Assembly: GCA_945901025.1 (NCBI GenBank)
Contig: CAMDJW010000017.1
Location: 1 to 43,939, forward strand
Origin: Spirosoma fluviale
GTDB taxonomy: Bacteria; Bacteroidota; Bacteroidia; Cytophagales; Spirosomataceae
Direction of reading: 5' to 3'
DNA: 43,939 nucleotides
The position numbers and the translations under genes were made by a program. This document shows positions 16,015 through 24,860 of this stretch, one piece after another (position 1 is the first letter of the stretch; each line of letters starts with the position of its first letter). Below the pieces are notes generated by a model. That model worked only from the letters and a program-made list of their open reading frames with translations, was not told the origin of the DNA and did no database searches.

Positions 16015-17163
16015 TTAAAAGGGTTTTTGATTCCATAAAATGGGATTTCGAATCGGGAAATTTCGGATGACTTCTTGGTTTGTAGGGAAATGATCTAGTT
16101 TTTTCCAAAGGGCTAAGCTGTTATTATCTCCATGAATCGCAGAAAAATACAGAAAACTTTGCGCGATGGGCCACTGATCGAAATACATGACATCAGCTGG
16201 ATAGGTCCACCGGCTTTTATCTTTGACGTAGGGCAATAAATAGGATACCCCTTTTTTAATCGATCGCCCATCAGGCATTTGCCAGTCCCACATATTCAAT
16301 ACATGAGCTAGTGTACTCATGATATCTAAATTAAATAGGGAATAACCATAAGGTTTAGTTCTTTTTAATTCGAGGGGAAATGATCCATCGACCGCCATTT
16401 GGTCTGGAATAAAATTTGTTCTAAAGCGTTTTCTACAAAAATCGATCAGTGAGGCGTTGCCAGTAAAAGATGCAAATACGGCCACTTGGAGCGCCCAACA
16501 AGTTCCATGGTTGTTTAGCGCATCTCTTTCAGCTATTCCATAGGGATGCGTCGTCATCCATAATACGTATTCCTTAAACCAGGCGACAAATGCGCCATAG
16601 TCCTCTGGGGCTATTTGGCTTTTTAGGGCTTCCATGGCCTTGACCACTTCCAAAAAATGGATGGTATCAATAATGCCAATGCCGCGCCCTGTTGCTTTTC
16701 CTTTAATTGCCTGAGCATATAATAGGGAAGGGTTCATACGCGTGGATGGGTCCACAAACCAAGCCTTAAAATGCGGAATAGCCGCTTTAGCATATTGAGC
16801 TTTTTTTGTGAATGTGTAGGCAGAAGCGAGTGAGCCTACGATCTCACTGAAACGTATCATGGCTAATCGGTGTGCCACAAAATTTTCAGGATTAGTCTCT
16901 CCGTCTCTTTGTATATAGGGACCATCGGGATTTGCTGGGTCGGGCCACCAATAATCGCCTTCCGAATAAAAATCATTGAGGCCTCCGGCTGATCGCGGAC
17001 TTTGAGTGGCGGTAACGGTAATGGGTTTTTGAGCTAAATTTTTATTCGCTATCGCTATCGTTTTTGCGATACGCTCTTTGGAATAAACTTCCCTAGGAGC
17101 TACAGAAAAACCTAGGCTAGTGCTTAGTAAAAAAAGAAATAAGAAAGAAATTTTCAATTTCAT
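16015..17163 (-). CDS. Alginate-lyase-family polysaccharide lyase
   Basis: This 382-residue secreted enzyme (signal peptide about residues 1-20) has the alginate lyase fold of PF05426. Motifs are GDYWWPDPANPDGPYIQRDG (69-88), TGRGIGIIDT (158-167), LNNHG (216-220) with the likely catalytic Asn-His pair, and KRTKPYGYSLFNL (268-280). These match, block by block, the N-terminal module of the fusion protein encoded opposite, so the two are paralogues. Family members include alginate and glucuronan lyases, so a beta-eliminating attack on a uronic acid chain is likely. The ATG at 17163 overlaps the sulfatase stop by four bases; an upstream start in the same frame would intrude further into the sulfatase. 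It is the last gene of the susC-led operon. Confidence 0.87.
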   Translation of the reverse strand: MKLKISFLFLFLLSTSLGFSVAPREVYSKERIAKTIAIANKNLAQKPITVTATQSPRSAGGLNDFYSEGDYWWPDPANPDGPYIQRDGETNPENFVAHRLAMIRFSEIVGSLASAYTFTKKAQYAKAAIPHFKAWFVDPSTRMNPSLLYAQAIKGKATGRGIGIIDTIHFLEVVKAMEALKSQIAPEDYGAFVAWFKEYVLWMTTHPYGIAERDALNNHGTCWALQVAVFASFTGNASLIDFCRKRFRTNFIPDQMAVDGSFPLELKRTKPYGYSLFNLDIMSTLAHVLNMWDWQMPDGRSIKKGVSYLLPYVKDKSRWTYPADVMYFDQWPIAQSFLYFSAIHGDNNSLALWKKLDHFPTNQEVIRNFPIRNPILWNQKPF

Positions 17164-18701
17164 TTGACTTGCATTTTTGTGGCCCACTCGGAGTATTTAG
17201 CTAAAAGATTTTTAAATTTTTCGGGATTTTTTTTGATCAAATTATTTGTTTCAATTCGATCTAATCTGACATTGTACAATTCCCATTCTTTCACTTCATC
17301 GTCCCAAACCAGTTTCCAATCCCCTTCCCGAATCGCCCGATTTCCAAAATGCTCCCAAGCAATAAAAGGTTGGGATGCCCTTTTGCTTTGTTTAAATATG
17401 GGCACCAAGCTTTTGCCCTCGACGGCCTTTGATGATTTAGTTTTTGTTAAGTCCATGATGGTTGGGAAAATATCCATAATATGTCCCACTTGGTCACTTT
17501 GAAAGCTTTTTTTAATGCCTGTTGGGTATGAAATAATTAAAGGCGTCGAAATTCCACCCTCGTGCATCCAATGTTTGTACATCCGAAAAGGCGTATTACT
17601 CGCATAGGCCCATTCTTTTCCGTAGGTGGTGTAGCTTCCCGGGGCGCCAATTTTCGTAGTCAATGAAGCATTGTATTTATCTTGTCCTAAATCTTTGGAT
17701 GAACGTTCGTTTAATACCTCGTGGCAAGCGCCATTATCTGAAAGGAAGAAAATAACAGTATTGTCAAAGGTTCCATTGGCTTTTAATTCCTGTATTATTT
17801 TCCCGATTCCTTGGTCCATCTTGTCGACCATCGCCGCATAAGTGGCCATTCTTTCGATCCAAATTATCTTGTCGGCTTCTTTTCCAAAATCTACAATCAT
17901 TGGATCCGATCCAGGTAAATGGTCAATATTGGGATTTAATTTAAGTTTATTTTGTTGGTCAAATCGCTGCTTCCGCAAAGCTTCCCATCCCTGAGTGTAT
18001 GTAGATTTATAGGAATCAATCAAATCTTGGGGCGCGTGTATCGGCCAATGCGGCGCCGTGTAGGCTACATAAAGAAAAAACGGCTTTCCCGTAGAATGAT
18101 TTTTCCGTAAATAGGAAACGGATTTATCTGAAATGGCATCTGTAAAATAATAATTTCCCTTGGGTGCAAACGGCTCGTTATCTTCTACGAGCTGGCGTTT
18201 AGGCAATAATTCATAATAACTATTAGCCCCTGAAATTAATCCATAAAAGTGATCAAAACCTCTTTGGTTAGGCCAATCGGGCTTTTTTTCGCCCACATGC
18301 CATTTGCCAGCCATGTAGGTATTGTATCCATTCTTTTTTAATTCCTCGGCGATCGTCGGGGTATTTACGTTTAAAAAACCTTGGTAAGATCCCGTTTTAC
18401 TCCGATCATAATCACTTGTAACCACCATTCCTCCCATACCTGCTTGGTGTGGATACATACCTGTAAGTAAAGAAGCTCTACTCGGGCAACAGCGTCCTGC
18501 ATTGTAAAATTGGGTAAAAATGGCCCCCTTCTTGCCCAGTAAATCGATGTTGGGCGTTTTGATTTCTGATCCAAATATTCCAATATCACTATAGCCCATG
18601 TCGTCCACCAAAATCACGATCACATTAGGTGGAGTTTTTTGTGCTAATAAAATCGGTGGAATAGCTATGAAAAATAAGCAAATTAGGATGTAATTTTTCA
18701 T
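17160..18701 (-). CDS. Secreted type I sulfatase (arylsulfatase family)
   Basis: The 513-residue protein has a signal peptide (about 1-20) and a sulfatase domain. The formylglycine motif is CPSRASLLTG with the modified Cys at 72, the metal-binding pair DD is at 33-34, GKWHVGEKKPD carries the Lys/His pair, PHWPIHAP carries another active-site His, and FLSDNGACHE supplies further metal ligands. It should remove sulfate esters from oligosaccharides in the periplasm after Cys-to-formylglycine conversion by a maturase encoded elsewhere. Its overall look resembles arylsulfatase A-like S1_4 members, but the subfamily is uncertain. It overlaps both neighbours by four bases. Confidence 0.93.
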   Translation of the reverse strand: MKNYILICLFFIAIPPILLAQKTPPNVIVILVDDMGYSDIGIFGSEIKTPNIDLLGKKGAIFTQFYNAGRCCPSRASLLTGMYPHQAGMGGMVVTSDYDRSKTGSYQGFLNVNTPTIAEELKKNGYNTYMAGKWHVGEKKPDWPNQRGFDHFYGLISGANSYYELLPKRQLVEDNEPFAPKGNYYFTDAISDKSVSYLRKNHSTGKPFFLYVAYTAPHWPIHAPQDLIDSYKSTYTQGWEALRKQRFDQQNKLKLNPNIDHLPGSDPMIVDFGKEADKIIWIERMATYAAMVDKMDQGIGKIIQELKANGTFDNTVIFFLSDNGACHEVLNERSSKDLGQDKYNASLTTKIGAPGSYTTYGKEWAYASNTPFRMYKHWMHEGGISTPLIISYPTGIKKSFQSDQVGHIMDIFPTIMDLTKTKSSKAVEGKSLVPIFKQSKRASQPFIAWEHFGNRAIREGDWKLVWDDEVKEWELYNVRLDRIETNNLIKKNPEKFKNLLAKYSEWATKMQVK

Positions 18702-20530
18702 TGTTTAGTCAGTTTAAGTTCTTCCATGAGGGCCAACGAGAAAAAGGCTGATGTATATGCGCAAGTAATTGGATACCATGGTCTAAAAGCGGCGCCGACG
18801 GCCGAATGAATTGTTTTCCCAACAATCCCCCCATATGCTTGTCGGTCAGGTCCTTGGTATTGATTTTTCATACACCAAGTTAATGATTTTCGAGCCATCA
18901 TGACATATTTTTTCTCTCCACTAGCTGCGTATAATTGGTATAATAAATAACTCCACAAGGCAGTGCCTTTTTCACTTATGCCCACTTTCTCTACAGGCTC
19001 ATCCGTGATAAAGTTCCAGTGGCCATCAGGTTTTTGCCAAACTTGCATGCGATCGGCCATTTTTTTAGCTAAATCGAGGTAAGGTCCTTTTGGGTTGTTT
19101 CGATGAGCGGCCAATAATCCCTCCATCGCCCAACCAAGTCCCCGAGTCATTTTTATGGTGGGTTGAACCCCAGTTTTTTGATGCCATCCTCGCTCCCATA
19201 ACCCGTCGGGCCGACTCAGTTTTTTCAAATGCTCTTGTATATATTGTTCGGCCATGTTGAAATACTTAGGGTCTTTTGTTGTAGCGTATAAATTAGCTAT
19301 TCCTTCAGCTCCAAAACCCGATTCATCAATCGTATGCTCAGAAAATTTTTGTTCATCCACATAATAATCTTGTGGGATAAGACCATATTGGGTCATTAAG
19401 CGATCCGTAGTTTCAGCTAATAATTTCGCCGCATCTAAATATTTTTTATTTCCTGTTTCAGCGTATAGGGGAATCCAAGCCCAACCTGAAAAAAAATTCG
19501 CATCAGAAGTGCTATAACATTGTTGGTACCCAAAATCTGGCAAAATAATATCTCTTCTCCAGCGGGAAAGTGGTACACCAAACATAGGATGTTTGACATC
19601 CATGATTCGTGTGTTGATGGCCGACTGACCTATTTTTTCTGCTGCTGACAATAGCCCTTCAGACGATGTGGAAATAGTTAATGCAGATATTTTTCGAGCG
19701 TTTAAAAGCACTTTTACCGCGGGTCCCGAACCCCAAATCCAATGATTTGATCGATAACTCTGTGCATCTAAATCATAAAATAAGTTGAGCCCCCCGTACG
19801 TCAGACTACTAGCATTGTTGTTTTGAGATCTAAGGATATAATCGATGGATTTTGAAAGAGCTATTTTTAAGTTTTTTTGAGTTAAACTACTATTTGTTGG
19901 CTCCGACCTCACTATAGTGTTTTTAGACCAATCTATTTTATGTTTGATTGTTTTTGATATCCCATTTTCCTCGTAATGCAACGTAATTGTACCTTTCCAA
20001 TCCTCACTTAAAGGAGTAAAATGATAGGTTAATGCACCATTTAATGGCTGTAAAGTTTGTTGAATATAAAAGTCTTTAATTTGACGGGCGCGCGGTTCTA
20101 TGTACAGCGTGTTTTCCCAGTCTTCCAAACGGTCTGCCTCAAGGTTTATGTTCTTTTTATTTTGTTCAGATTTTTTGAAAAAATGCTGATTCCAAGCTGA
20201 CACTGTGGCCATTGAATCAAGAATAATATGCCCTTTCATACCTGGATTTCGAACAAAATCAATCACGGGATACCAAATTTGTTTATTGGGTAAAGGATTA
20301 GGTAATACCGTTTGTGGCTCAGGATGTTCGGTTGAAATATCGGTGATCTTCGTTATCCGAGTATTTCGATCACTTCTTATTTGAATTTTTACATCTTGAA
20401 CATGAGTACCTAAGCTTGCATGAAGCGTAATTCCGGCTCCGTTTTGACTCCAAGACACCTCATGTTGATTAGCTTGCGCAAACAATATTTCAGAGGACAA
20501 TAGGAATAAACTGATGAATATTGATCTCAT
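18698..20530 (-). CDS. GH88/GH105-like (alpha/alpha)6 hydrolase with N-terminal beta domain
   Basis: The 610-residue protein has a signal peptide (1-18), an all-beta region of about 190 residues, and then an (alpha/alpha)6 toroid from about residue 215. The toroid contains NHWIWGSGPA (262-271), STSDANFFSGWAWIPLYAETG-type repeats (340-360), IDESGFGAEG (401-410) and KMTRGLGWAMEGL (460-472). The RGxGWAxxG motif and helical repeats resemble unsaturated uronyl hydrolases of GH105/GH88, though the match is distant. The extra beta domain is unlike a simple GH105. It overlaps the GH88 gene upstream and the sulfatase gene downstream by four bases each, so a role next to GH88 on lyase products is likely. 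Exact activity is unknown. Confidence 0.6.
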   Translation of the reverse strand: MRSIFISLFLLSSEILFAQANQHEVSWSQNGAGITLHASLGTHVQDVKIQIRSDRNTRITKITDISTEHPEPQTVLPNPLPNKQIWYPVIDFVRNPGMKGHIILDSMATVSAWNQHFFKKSEQNKKNINLEADRLEDWENTLYIEPRARQIKDFYIQQTLQPLNGALTYHFTPLSEDWKGTITLHYEENGISKTIKHKIDWSKNTIVRSEPTNSSLTQKNLKIALSKSIDYILRSQNNNASSLTYGGLNLFYDLDAQSYRSNHWIWGSGPAVKVLLNARKISALTISTSSEGLLSAAEKIGQSAINTRIMDVKHPMFGVPLSRWRRDIILPDFGYQQCYSTSDANFFSGWAWIPLYAETGNKKYLDAAKLLAETTDRLMTQYGLIPQDYYVDEQKFSEHTIDESGFGAEGIANLYATTKDPKYFNMAEQYIQEHLKKLSRPDGLWERGWHQKTGVQPTIKMTRGLGWAMEGLLAAHRNNPKGPYLDLAKKMADRMQVWQKPDGHWNFITDEPVEKVGISEKGTALWSYLLYQLYAASGEKKYVMMARKSLTWCMKNQYQGPDRQAYGGIVGKTIHSAVGAAFRPWYPITCAYTSAFFSLALMEELKLTKQ

Positions 20531-21696
20531 TTTTTATTTTTTTGACGGACCAATGCTTCTAAAAAATAGTAATCAGCATACACGATGGGTGCATCTATTT
20601 CAAATCCATTTGGCAAACCGCCCGTGCTGTGGTTTAAAAGAAACCCATGAGAAGAAGAGGCTACAGGGGCTAAATAATCGGAAGAACTAAGGCTTGCTAA
20701 GATCTTATCGGCAAATCCTTGGTAATAGTTTTTTTTGTAGGGTTGTAGGTTGGCCAACTCATACAACGCGGAAGCAGTAATAGCCGCGGCGGAGGCATCT
20801 CTGGGTACATGAGGGATTTTAGGATCATCAAAATCCCAATAAGGAACAAGGTCTGAAGGTAATCTAGGATGATTCAAGATGTATTGAGCAATATTTTCAG
20901 CTAAATGTAAATATTCTTTTTTCCCCGTTTCTCGATAACATACCGTGTAGCCATAGAAAGCCCATGCTTGGCCTCGCGCCCACGCAGATGCGTGCGCATA
21001 GCCTTGATGCGTATTTTTTTTGACTACGGCACCCGTTTGAACATCGTAATCTAATACATGGTAAGAGCTAAAGTCGGGCCTAAAATGATTTTTCAAGGTT
21101 GTGTTGGCATGCGAAACGGCAACCTTATAAAAAGCAGAATCCTTGGTTTCCCTGAAGGCCCAAAACAATAATTCTAGGTTCATCATATTGTCGATGATCA
21201 CTGGGTTAGCCCATTTGTCCCGACTATGATCCCAAGAGCGAATAACACCTGTGATGGGGTTGAATCTTTTTATATTGGTTCTGGCTGATTGAATTAAGAT
21301 ATCACGATAAGTAGCATTGTTAGTCAAACGAAGCCCATTCCCAAAACTTGTGAACATCTTAAATCCCATGTCATGGGTTCCAGCATTCATTTTTTCCTTC
21401 TCTAATGGTAGCGTGTAATTTTCTGCTTGGGCAGCCCACTTTTTATTTCCAGTTAATTCATATAAATACCACAAGCCCCCTGGGAAAAATCCTGAGCACC
21501 AGTCTTTTGAGGCAACTAAAATTAATGAATCGTTGCGCACGGTTCTCGGACTCACCTTGTCGCTATTTCTTGAAGCAACTCGGGAAGACTCCCTCAGCGC
21601 ATAATCCATTTGAGATTCTATTTTTGTGATCAGGCTGGCTTGTTGGGCCGCGCCGCTAAAACACAATAGCGAGAAAAAAGCAATGTATTTTTTCAT
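20527..21696 (-). CDS. GH88 unsaturated glucuronyl hydrolase
   Basis: GH88 enzymes remove the 4,5-unsaturated uronic acid that polysaccharide lyases leave at the non-reducing end, by hydrating the double bond. The 389-residue length and the signal peptide (about 1-18) fit the periplasmic members. The two key aspartates are visible: D109 in THDMGF and D169 in IIDNMMNLELLFWA. SAWARGQAWAFYGY and RDASAAAITASALYEL are further family blocks. Known members act on chondroitin, hyaluronan, heparan or gellan disaccharides, so this gene strongly links the locus to a uronic-acid polymer cut by lyases. Only one base separates it from the upstream sulfatase gene. Confidence 0.92.
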   Translation of the reverse strand: MKKYIAFFSLLCFSGAAQQASLITKIESQMDYALRESSRVASRNSDKVSPRTVRNDSLILVASKDWCSGFFPGGLWYLYELTGNKKWAAQAENYTLPLEKEKMNAGTHDMGFKMFTSFGNGLRLTNNATYRDILIQSARTNIKRFNPITGVIRSWDHSRDKWANPVIIDNMMNLELLFWAFRETKDSAFYKVAVSHANTTLKNHFRPDFSSYHVLDYDVQTGAVVKKNTHQGYAHASAWARGQAWAFYGYTVCYRETGKKEYLHLAENIAQYILNHPRLPSDLVPYWDFDDPKIPHVPRDASAAAITASALYELANLQPYKKNYYQGFADKILASLSSSDYLAPVASSSHGFLLNHSTGGLPNGFEIDAPIVYADYYFLEALVRQKNKK

Positions 21697-21697
21697 G

Positions 21698-23266
21698 TTA
21701 TCTGGATTGATTTTGAGTTTTTAAGAAGTTGGTTAACATCTCCTGATGTTGTTTTAAAACACTAGAATATTCAGTTTTTAAGGCCAAATTTTCTTTTTCG
21801 AGAGGATCTTTTTTATAGTCATAAAGTTCTATGCCGATCACTGGATTATCTGAATTGATTTTAGAGGTATGGAACTCTCCTTTAAACCAAGTGACCATTC
21901 TAAATTGGTCAGTCCTAATCGCATAACCCATCGCTTTATCGTTCATGCGTGGATATTGACTTTGAGCAAATCTTTTCACTTGTAGGCTCGGATTTTTCAT
22001 GGCAGGAACTAAACTTTTTCCTGCTAATCCATTCGGGATTTGAAGCCCGGCCAATTCAGTCAGTGTGGGAAATACGTCAACAAACTCAGAAATCCCCTTT
22101 ACTTGTTGGCCCCCTTTGAAACCTGGCGCAGAGAAAATTAAAGGAGCTCTTGTAGCCTGTTCAAAATTGCTATGTTTCGCCCACATCGTATGGTCACCTA
22201 AATGCCAACCGTGATCTCCCCAGAGTACGATAATGGTGTTTTTATCTAGACCTTGTTCATTTAGGGCATCAATAAGCAAGCCTACTTGGGCATCCGTATA
22301 ACTCACACTCGCATAATAACCATGAAGTAGTAATCGCTGTAATTCATCTGATTTAGGCGAATATCCAGTTGGCATACGCTCGCCCGAAGGTAAAATATAT
22401 TGATTAACTAGCTCATTAGATGCTTGAAAAGCAAATTCAGGTGTTCCTGCAGATAAGGACTGAAACTCGGCTAATTTTAGTGTGGATCTTTCGTAGCGGT
22501 CCCAATATTTTTTTGGGGCAACAAAGGGTAAATGGGGTTTAGTAAGACCCACGGCCATGAAAAATGGATTTCCTTCTGTTTTTAATTTTTTTATTTGTTG
22601 GATTGCTTTTAAGGTATTTGCTCCATCTATATAGGCGTCATCAGGAACGTCGATGGCTTCGTAAAGAGGTCGGCGGCCATTTTCGACAAAGTCCTCTAAT
22701 TCTTTTCCTTTTAGTCCATTTTTTATTCCTTCCTCTCGGAAGCTGCCGATCAATCGAATAAGTTCCTGTGACTGATAATAGTTATTGAAGGGTTTATTAA
22801 AACCTTTGGCAAAGTCATCTTTATCTAGTTTTAAGTAGGGGATAGACCAAGAGGCCTCATCCGAATTTTTATCCACAGACCTTGAGTCAAATACTTTTCC
22901 GATCCCAGAGGTGGTGTAACCTTGTTGGCGGAAATACTGCGGCAATGTCAATATGTTAGGAACTTTGTCCCGTATCAGCGTTTTTAAATCCCAAATCTGT
23001 GTATAATCTGGCCGCTGTCCTGTAAGTAAACTAGCTCGAGTGGGTGCGCAAACGGCTTGTTGGCAATAATTTGATAAAAATACAGTCCCCGACAAAGCCA
23101 GTTTATCAATATTAGGCGAGTGTACTTGAGTTTCTCCATAACAACCTAGCATGGGCTTAAGGTCGTCGATAGCAATGAAAAGTACGTTGGGTTTTGATTT
23201 ATTTTGTGCAAACGCACAGAGGGTCATGAATTGTAGAATCGCAAAAAGGTATTTTGCTGTTTTCAT
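21698..23266 (-). CDS. Iduronate-2-sulfatase-like secreted sulfatase
   Basis: The 522-residue protein has a signal peptide (1-20), DD at 34-35 and a sulfatase motif CAPTRASLLTG with the predicted formylglycine Cys at 73. The Ser of the CxPSR consensus is Thr. The pattern FIAIDDLKPMLGCYG, GRRPDYTQIWDL-like segment and the LWGDHGWHLGDHTMWAKHS block are characteristic of the iduronate-2-sulfatase branch (S1_7-like). In that branch the enzyme removes 2-O-sulfate from uronic acid, but bacterial members vary in substrate. A hairpin separates it from susD upstream, so its expression may be lower than that of susCD. Confidence 0.88.
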   Translation of the reverse strand: MKTAKYLFAILQFMTLCAFAQNKSKPNVLFIAIDDLKPMLGCYGETQVHSPNIDKLALSGTVFLSNYCQQAVCAPTRASLLTGQRPDYTQIWDLKTLIRDKVPNILTLPQYFRQQGYTTSGIGKVFDSRSVDKNSDEASWSIPYLKLDKDDFAKGFNKPFNNYYQSQELIRLIGSFREEGIKNGLKGKELEDFVENGRRPLYEAIDVPDDAYIDGANTLKAIQQIKKLKTEGNPFFMAVGLTKPHLPFVAPKKYWDRYERSTLKLAEFQSLSAGTPEFAFQASNELVNQYILPSGERMPTGYSPKSDELQRLLLHGYYASVSYTDAQVGLLIDALNEQGLDKNTIIVLWGDHGWHLGDHTMWAKHSNFEQATRAPLIFSAPGFKGGQQVKGISEFVDVFPTLTELAGLQIPNGLAGKSLVPAMKNPSLQVKRFAQSQYPRMNDKAMGYAIRTDQFRMVTWFKGEFHTSKINSDNPVIGIELYDYKKDPLEKENLALKTEYSSVLKQHQEMLTNFLKTQNQSR

Positions 23267-23300
23267 AGGTTTGTAGAATGCAATGATAAAGCGTGTAAAT

Positions 23301-23337
23301 TAAAAATAACTCCCCAATTAATAGGGAGTTATTTTTA
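23301..23337 (-). terminator. Intercistronic hairpin between susD and the enzyme genes
   Basis: TAAAAATAACTCCC and GGGAGTTATTTTTA form a 14-bp stem with a 9-base loop. In the minus direction the stem is followed by a U-rich stretch. It lies in the 90-base gap after susD, with no obvious promoter for the sulfatase, so it is more likely a partial terminator or processing site than an operon end. Confidence 0.65.
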
Positions 23338-23356
23338 AAATTACTGAGAAAAATTG

Positions 23357-24832
23357 TTATTTGATGGAAGGGTTATTAACTAACTCCACATCAGGAAGGA
23401 ATAATGTAAAGCGAGCAATGCTGCCTCCCGTAGGAGTTTTTCCAGCGGCTTTCGCTACTGCATCAGCACGTCCTGTTCTCACCATATCCCACCATCTTTT
23501 ACACTCATAGATGAATTCATATCCTCTTTCTTGGAAAATCAAATCGTCAAAAGCTGTTTTGGATAACCCGGCAGGAAAGTCAGCGAATGTGCTCGACTTA
23601 GCTAAGTCTACCCCATATCCTCTTCTACGAACTTGGTTTACCGCGTCATAAGCAGCTTGTGTTGGACCATTTAATTGGTTTTCACATTCAGCAAAAATCA
23701 AATAGGCCTCAGCAAAACGATATAAATAATAATCATTTCCAGCAGCTGTTTCTTCAGGTGCAGCACCATCTCGGAATTTACCAAACATAAAGGAAGCTTG
23801 AGGAATTAAATTGGCTCTTACCTTTACACCTTTGATAGTAATGGTATCGATTAAATTCCAAGTTCTACGTAAATCTTTCCTATCCCAATCTCTGATTAAA
23901 GGAGCATTTCTACACATTAACGCGGAGATTCCACGAGCAGCAAGACCAGCATCTAATGCTCTACCCTCGAAAGCATAGGTTGGCAAGAATGAGCCTAAAG
24001 CTTTTTGCTGTGAAAATTTGATCGCAAAAATTTCTTCAGAGTTCGTTGGCGTAGAGGGCGAATATAAAGTCTCTAATGATTTTACTAAATCATAACCATA
24101 CGTTGCTTTGTTGTCGATTACCTCCTTTGCTTTTAAACGAGCATTGGTATAATCTTTTTTCCATAAATAAATATCAGCAAGCATCATTTTGGCTGAACCT
24201 TTAGTCGCTCTTCCAGTGTTAGCTTCTGGAACTTTGTTAGGCAAATTTGCCTCACAATAGGCCAAGTCTTTGGTAATTTGATCAATGATAATGCTAGAGC
24301 TTGTTAAAGGCAAAGCTGTTCCATCTGAGTTTGCGATAGGAGACAAACGTAAAGGAACGTTGCCATGCATACGGGTCAACCACCAATAGCATAAGGAACG
24401 AACGAAATAAGCCTCCGCTTTATAAGGTGCTTTGATGTTTTCTGCAAGTGACTTATCATCTTCAATCGCTTTGATGATCAAATTTGATTTTCCGATGGCT
24501 TCATAGAAAGTTGTCCATCTTGCTGCATTATCATTTCTTTGAGGCTCAAAATTATAGTTCATATAATTAGTTCCACCCCCAGCAGGTAATTGGCAATACT
24601 CTGCTAAACCTTCAATATCCCTTGTTAAAGTAGATTCCCAGAGACGACCACGAGAACGTGAAAGTGGCTCATAGGCCCCGATGACAAACGCATCCAAAAG
24701 AGGCTTGCTTAATGTTGAAATTTGATATCGAGCGGGAGGAATTTCTTCTAAAAATTTCTCGCAGCTTGAAAGTGATCCCATCATGAAGATCATTAAAATG
24801 GGAATTATTTGTATGTTTTTTATCTTTTTCAT
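23357..24832 (-). CDS. SusD/RagB-family surface glycan-binding lipoprotein
   Basis: SusD-like proteins sit on the outer surface, bind oligosaccharides and form a lid on the SusC transporter. This 491-residue protein starts with a lipoprotein signal ending LSSC (lipidated Cys24). It contains the helical TPR-like repeats of the family, including ALTRPR-like KGSAKMMLADIYLWKKDY, and the C-terminal block FQERGYEFIYECKRWWDMVRTGR. It ends DVELVNNPSIK, the usual family terminus though without the final QNPG tail. It follows its susC with a 28-base gap. The ligand is unknown. Confidence 0.94.
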   Translation of the reverse strand: MKKIKNIQIIPILMIFMMGSLSSCEKFLEEIPPARYQISTLSKPLLDAFVIGAYEPLSRSRGRLWESTLTRDIEGLAEYCQLPAGGGTNYMNYNFEPQRNDNAARWTTFYEAIGKSNLIIKAIEDDKSLAENIKAPYKAEAYFVRSLCYWWLTRMHGNVPLRLSPIANSDGTALPLTSSSIIIDQITKDLAYCEANLPNKVPEANTGRATKGSAKMMLADIYLWKKDYTNARLKAKEVIDNKATYGYDLVKSLETLYSPSTPTNSEEIFAIKFSQQKALGSFLPTYAFEGRALDAGLAARGISALMCRNAPLIRDWDRKDLRRTWNLIDTITIKGVKVRANLIPQASFMFGKFRDGAAPEETAAGNDYYLYRFAEAYLIFAECENQLNGPTQAAYDAVNQVRRRGYGVDLAKSSTFADFPAGLSKTAFDDLIFQERGYEFIYECKRWWDMVRTGRADAVAKAAGKTPTGGSIARFTLFLPDVELVNNPSIK

Positions 24833-24860
24833 AACCTGAATAATTTAAAATTTTAAAGAA

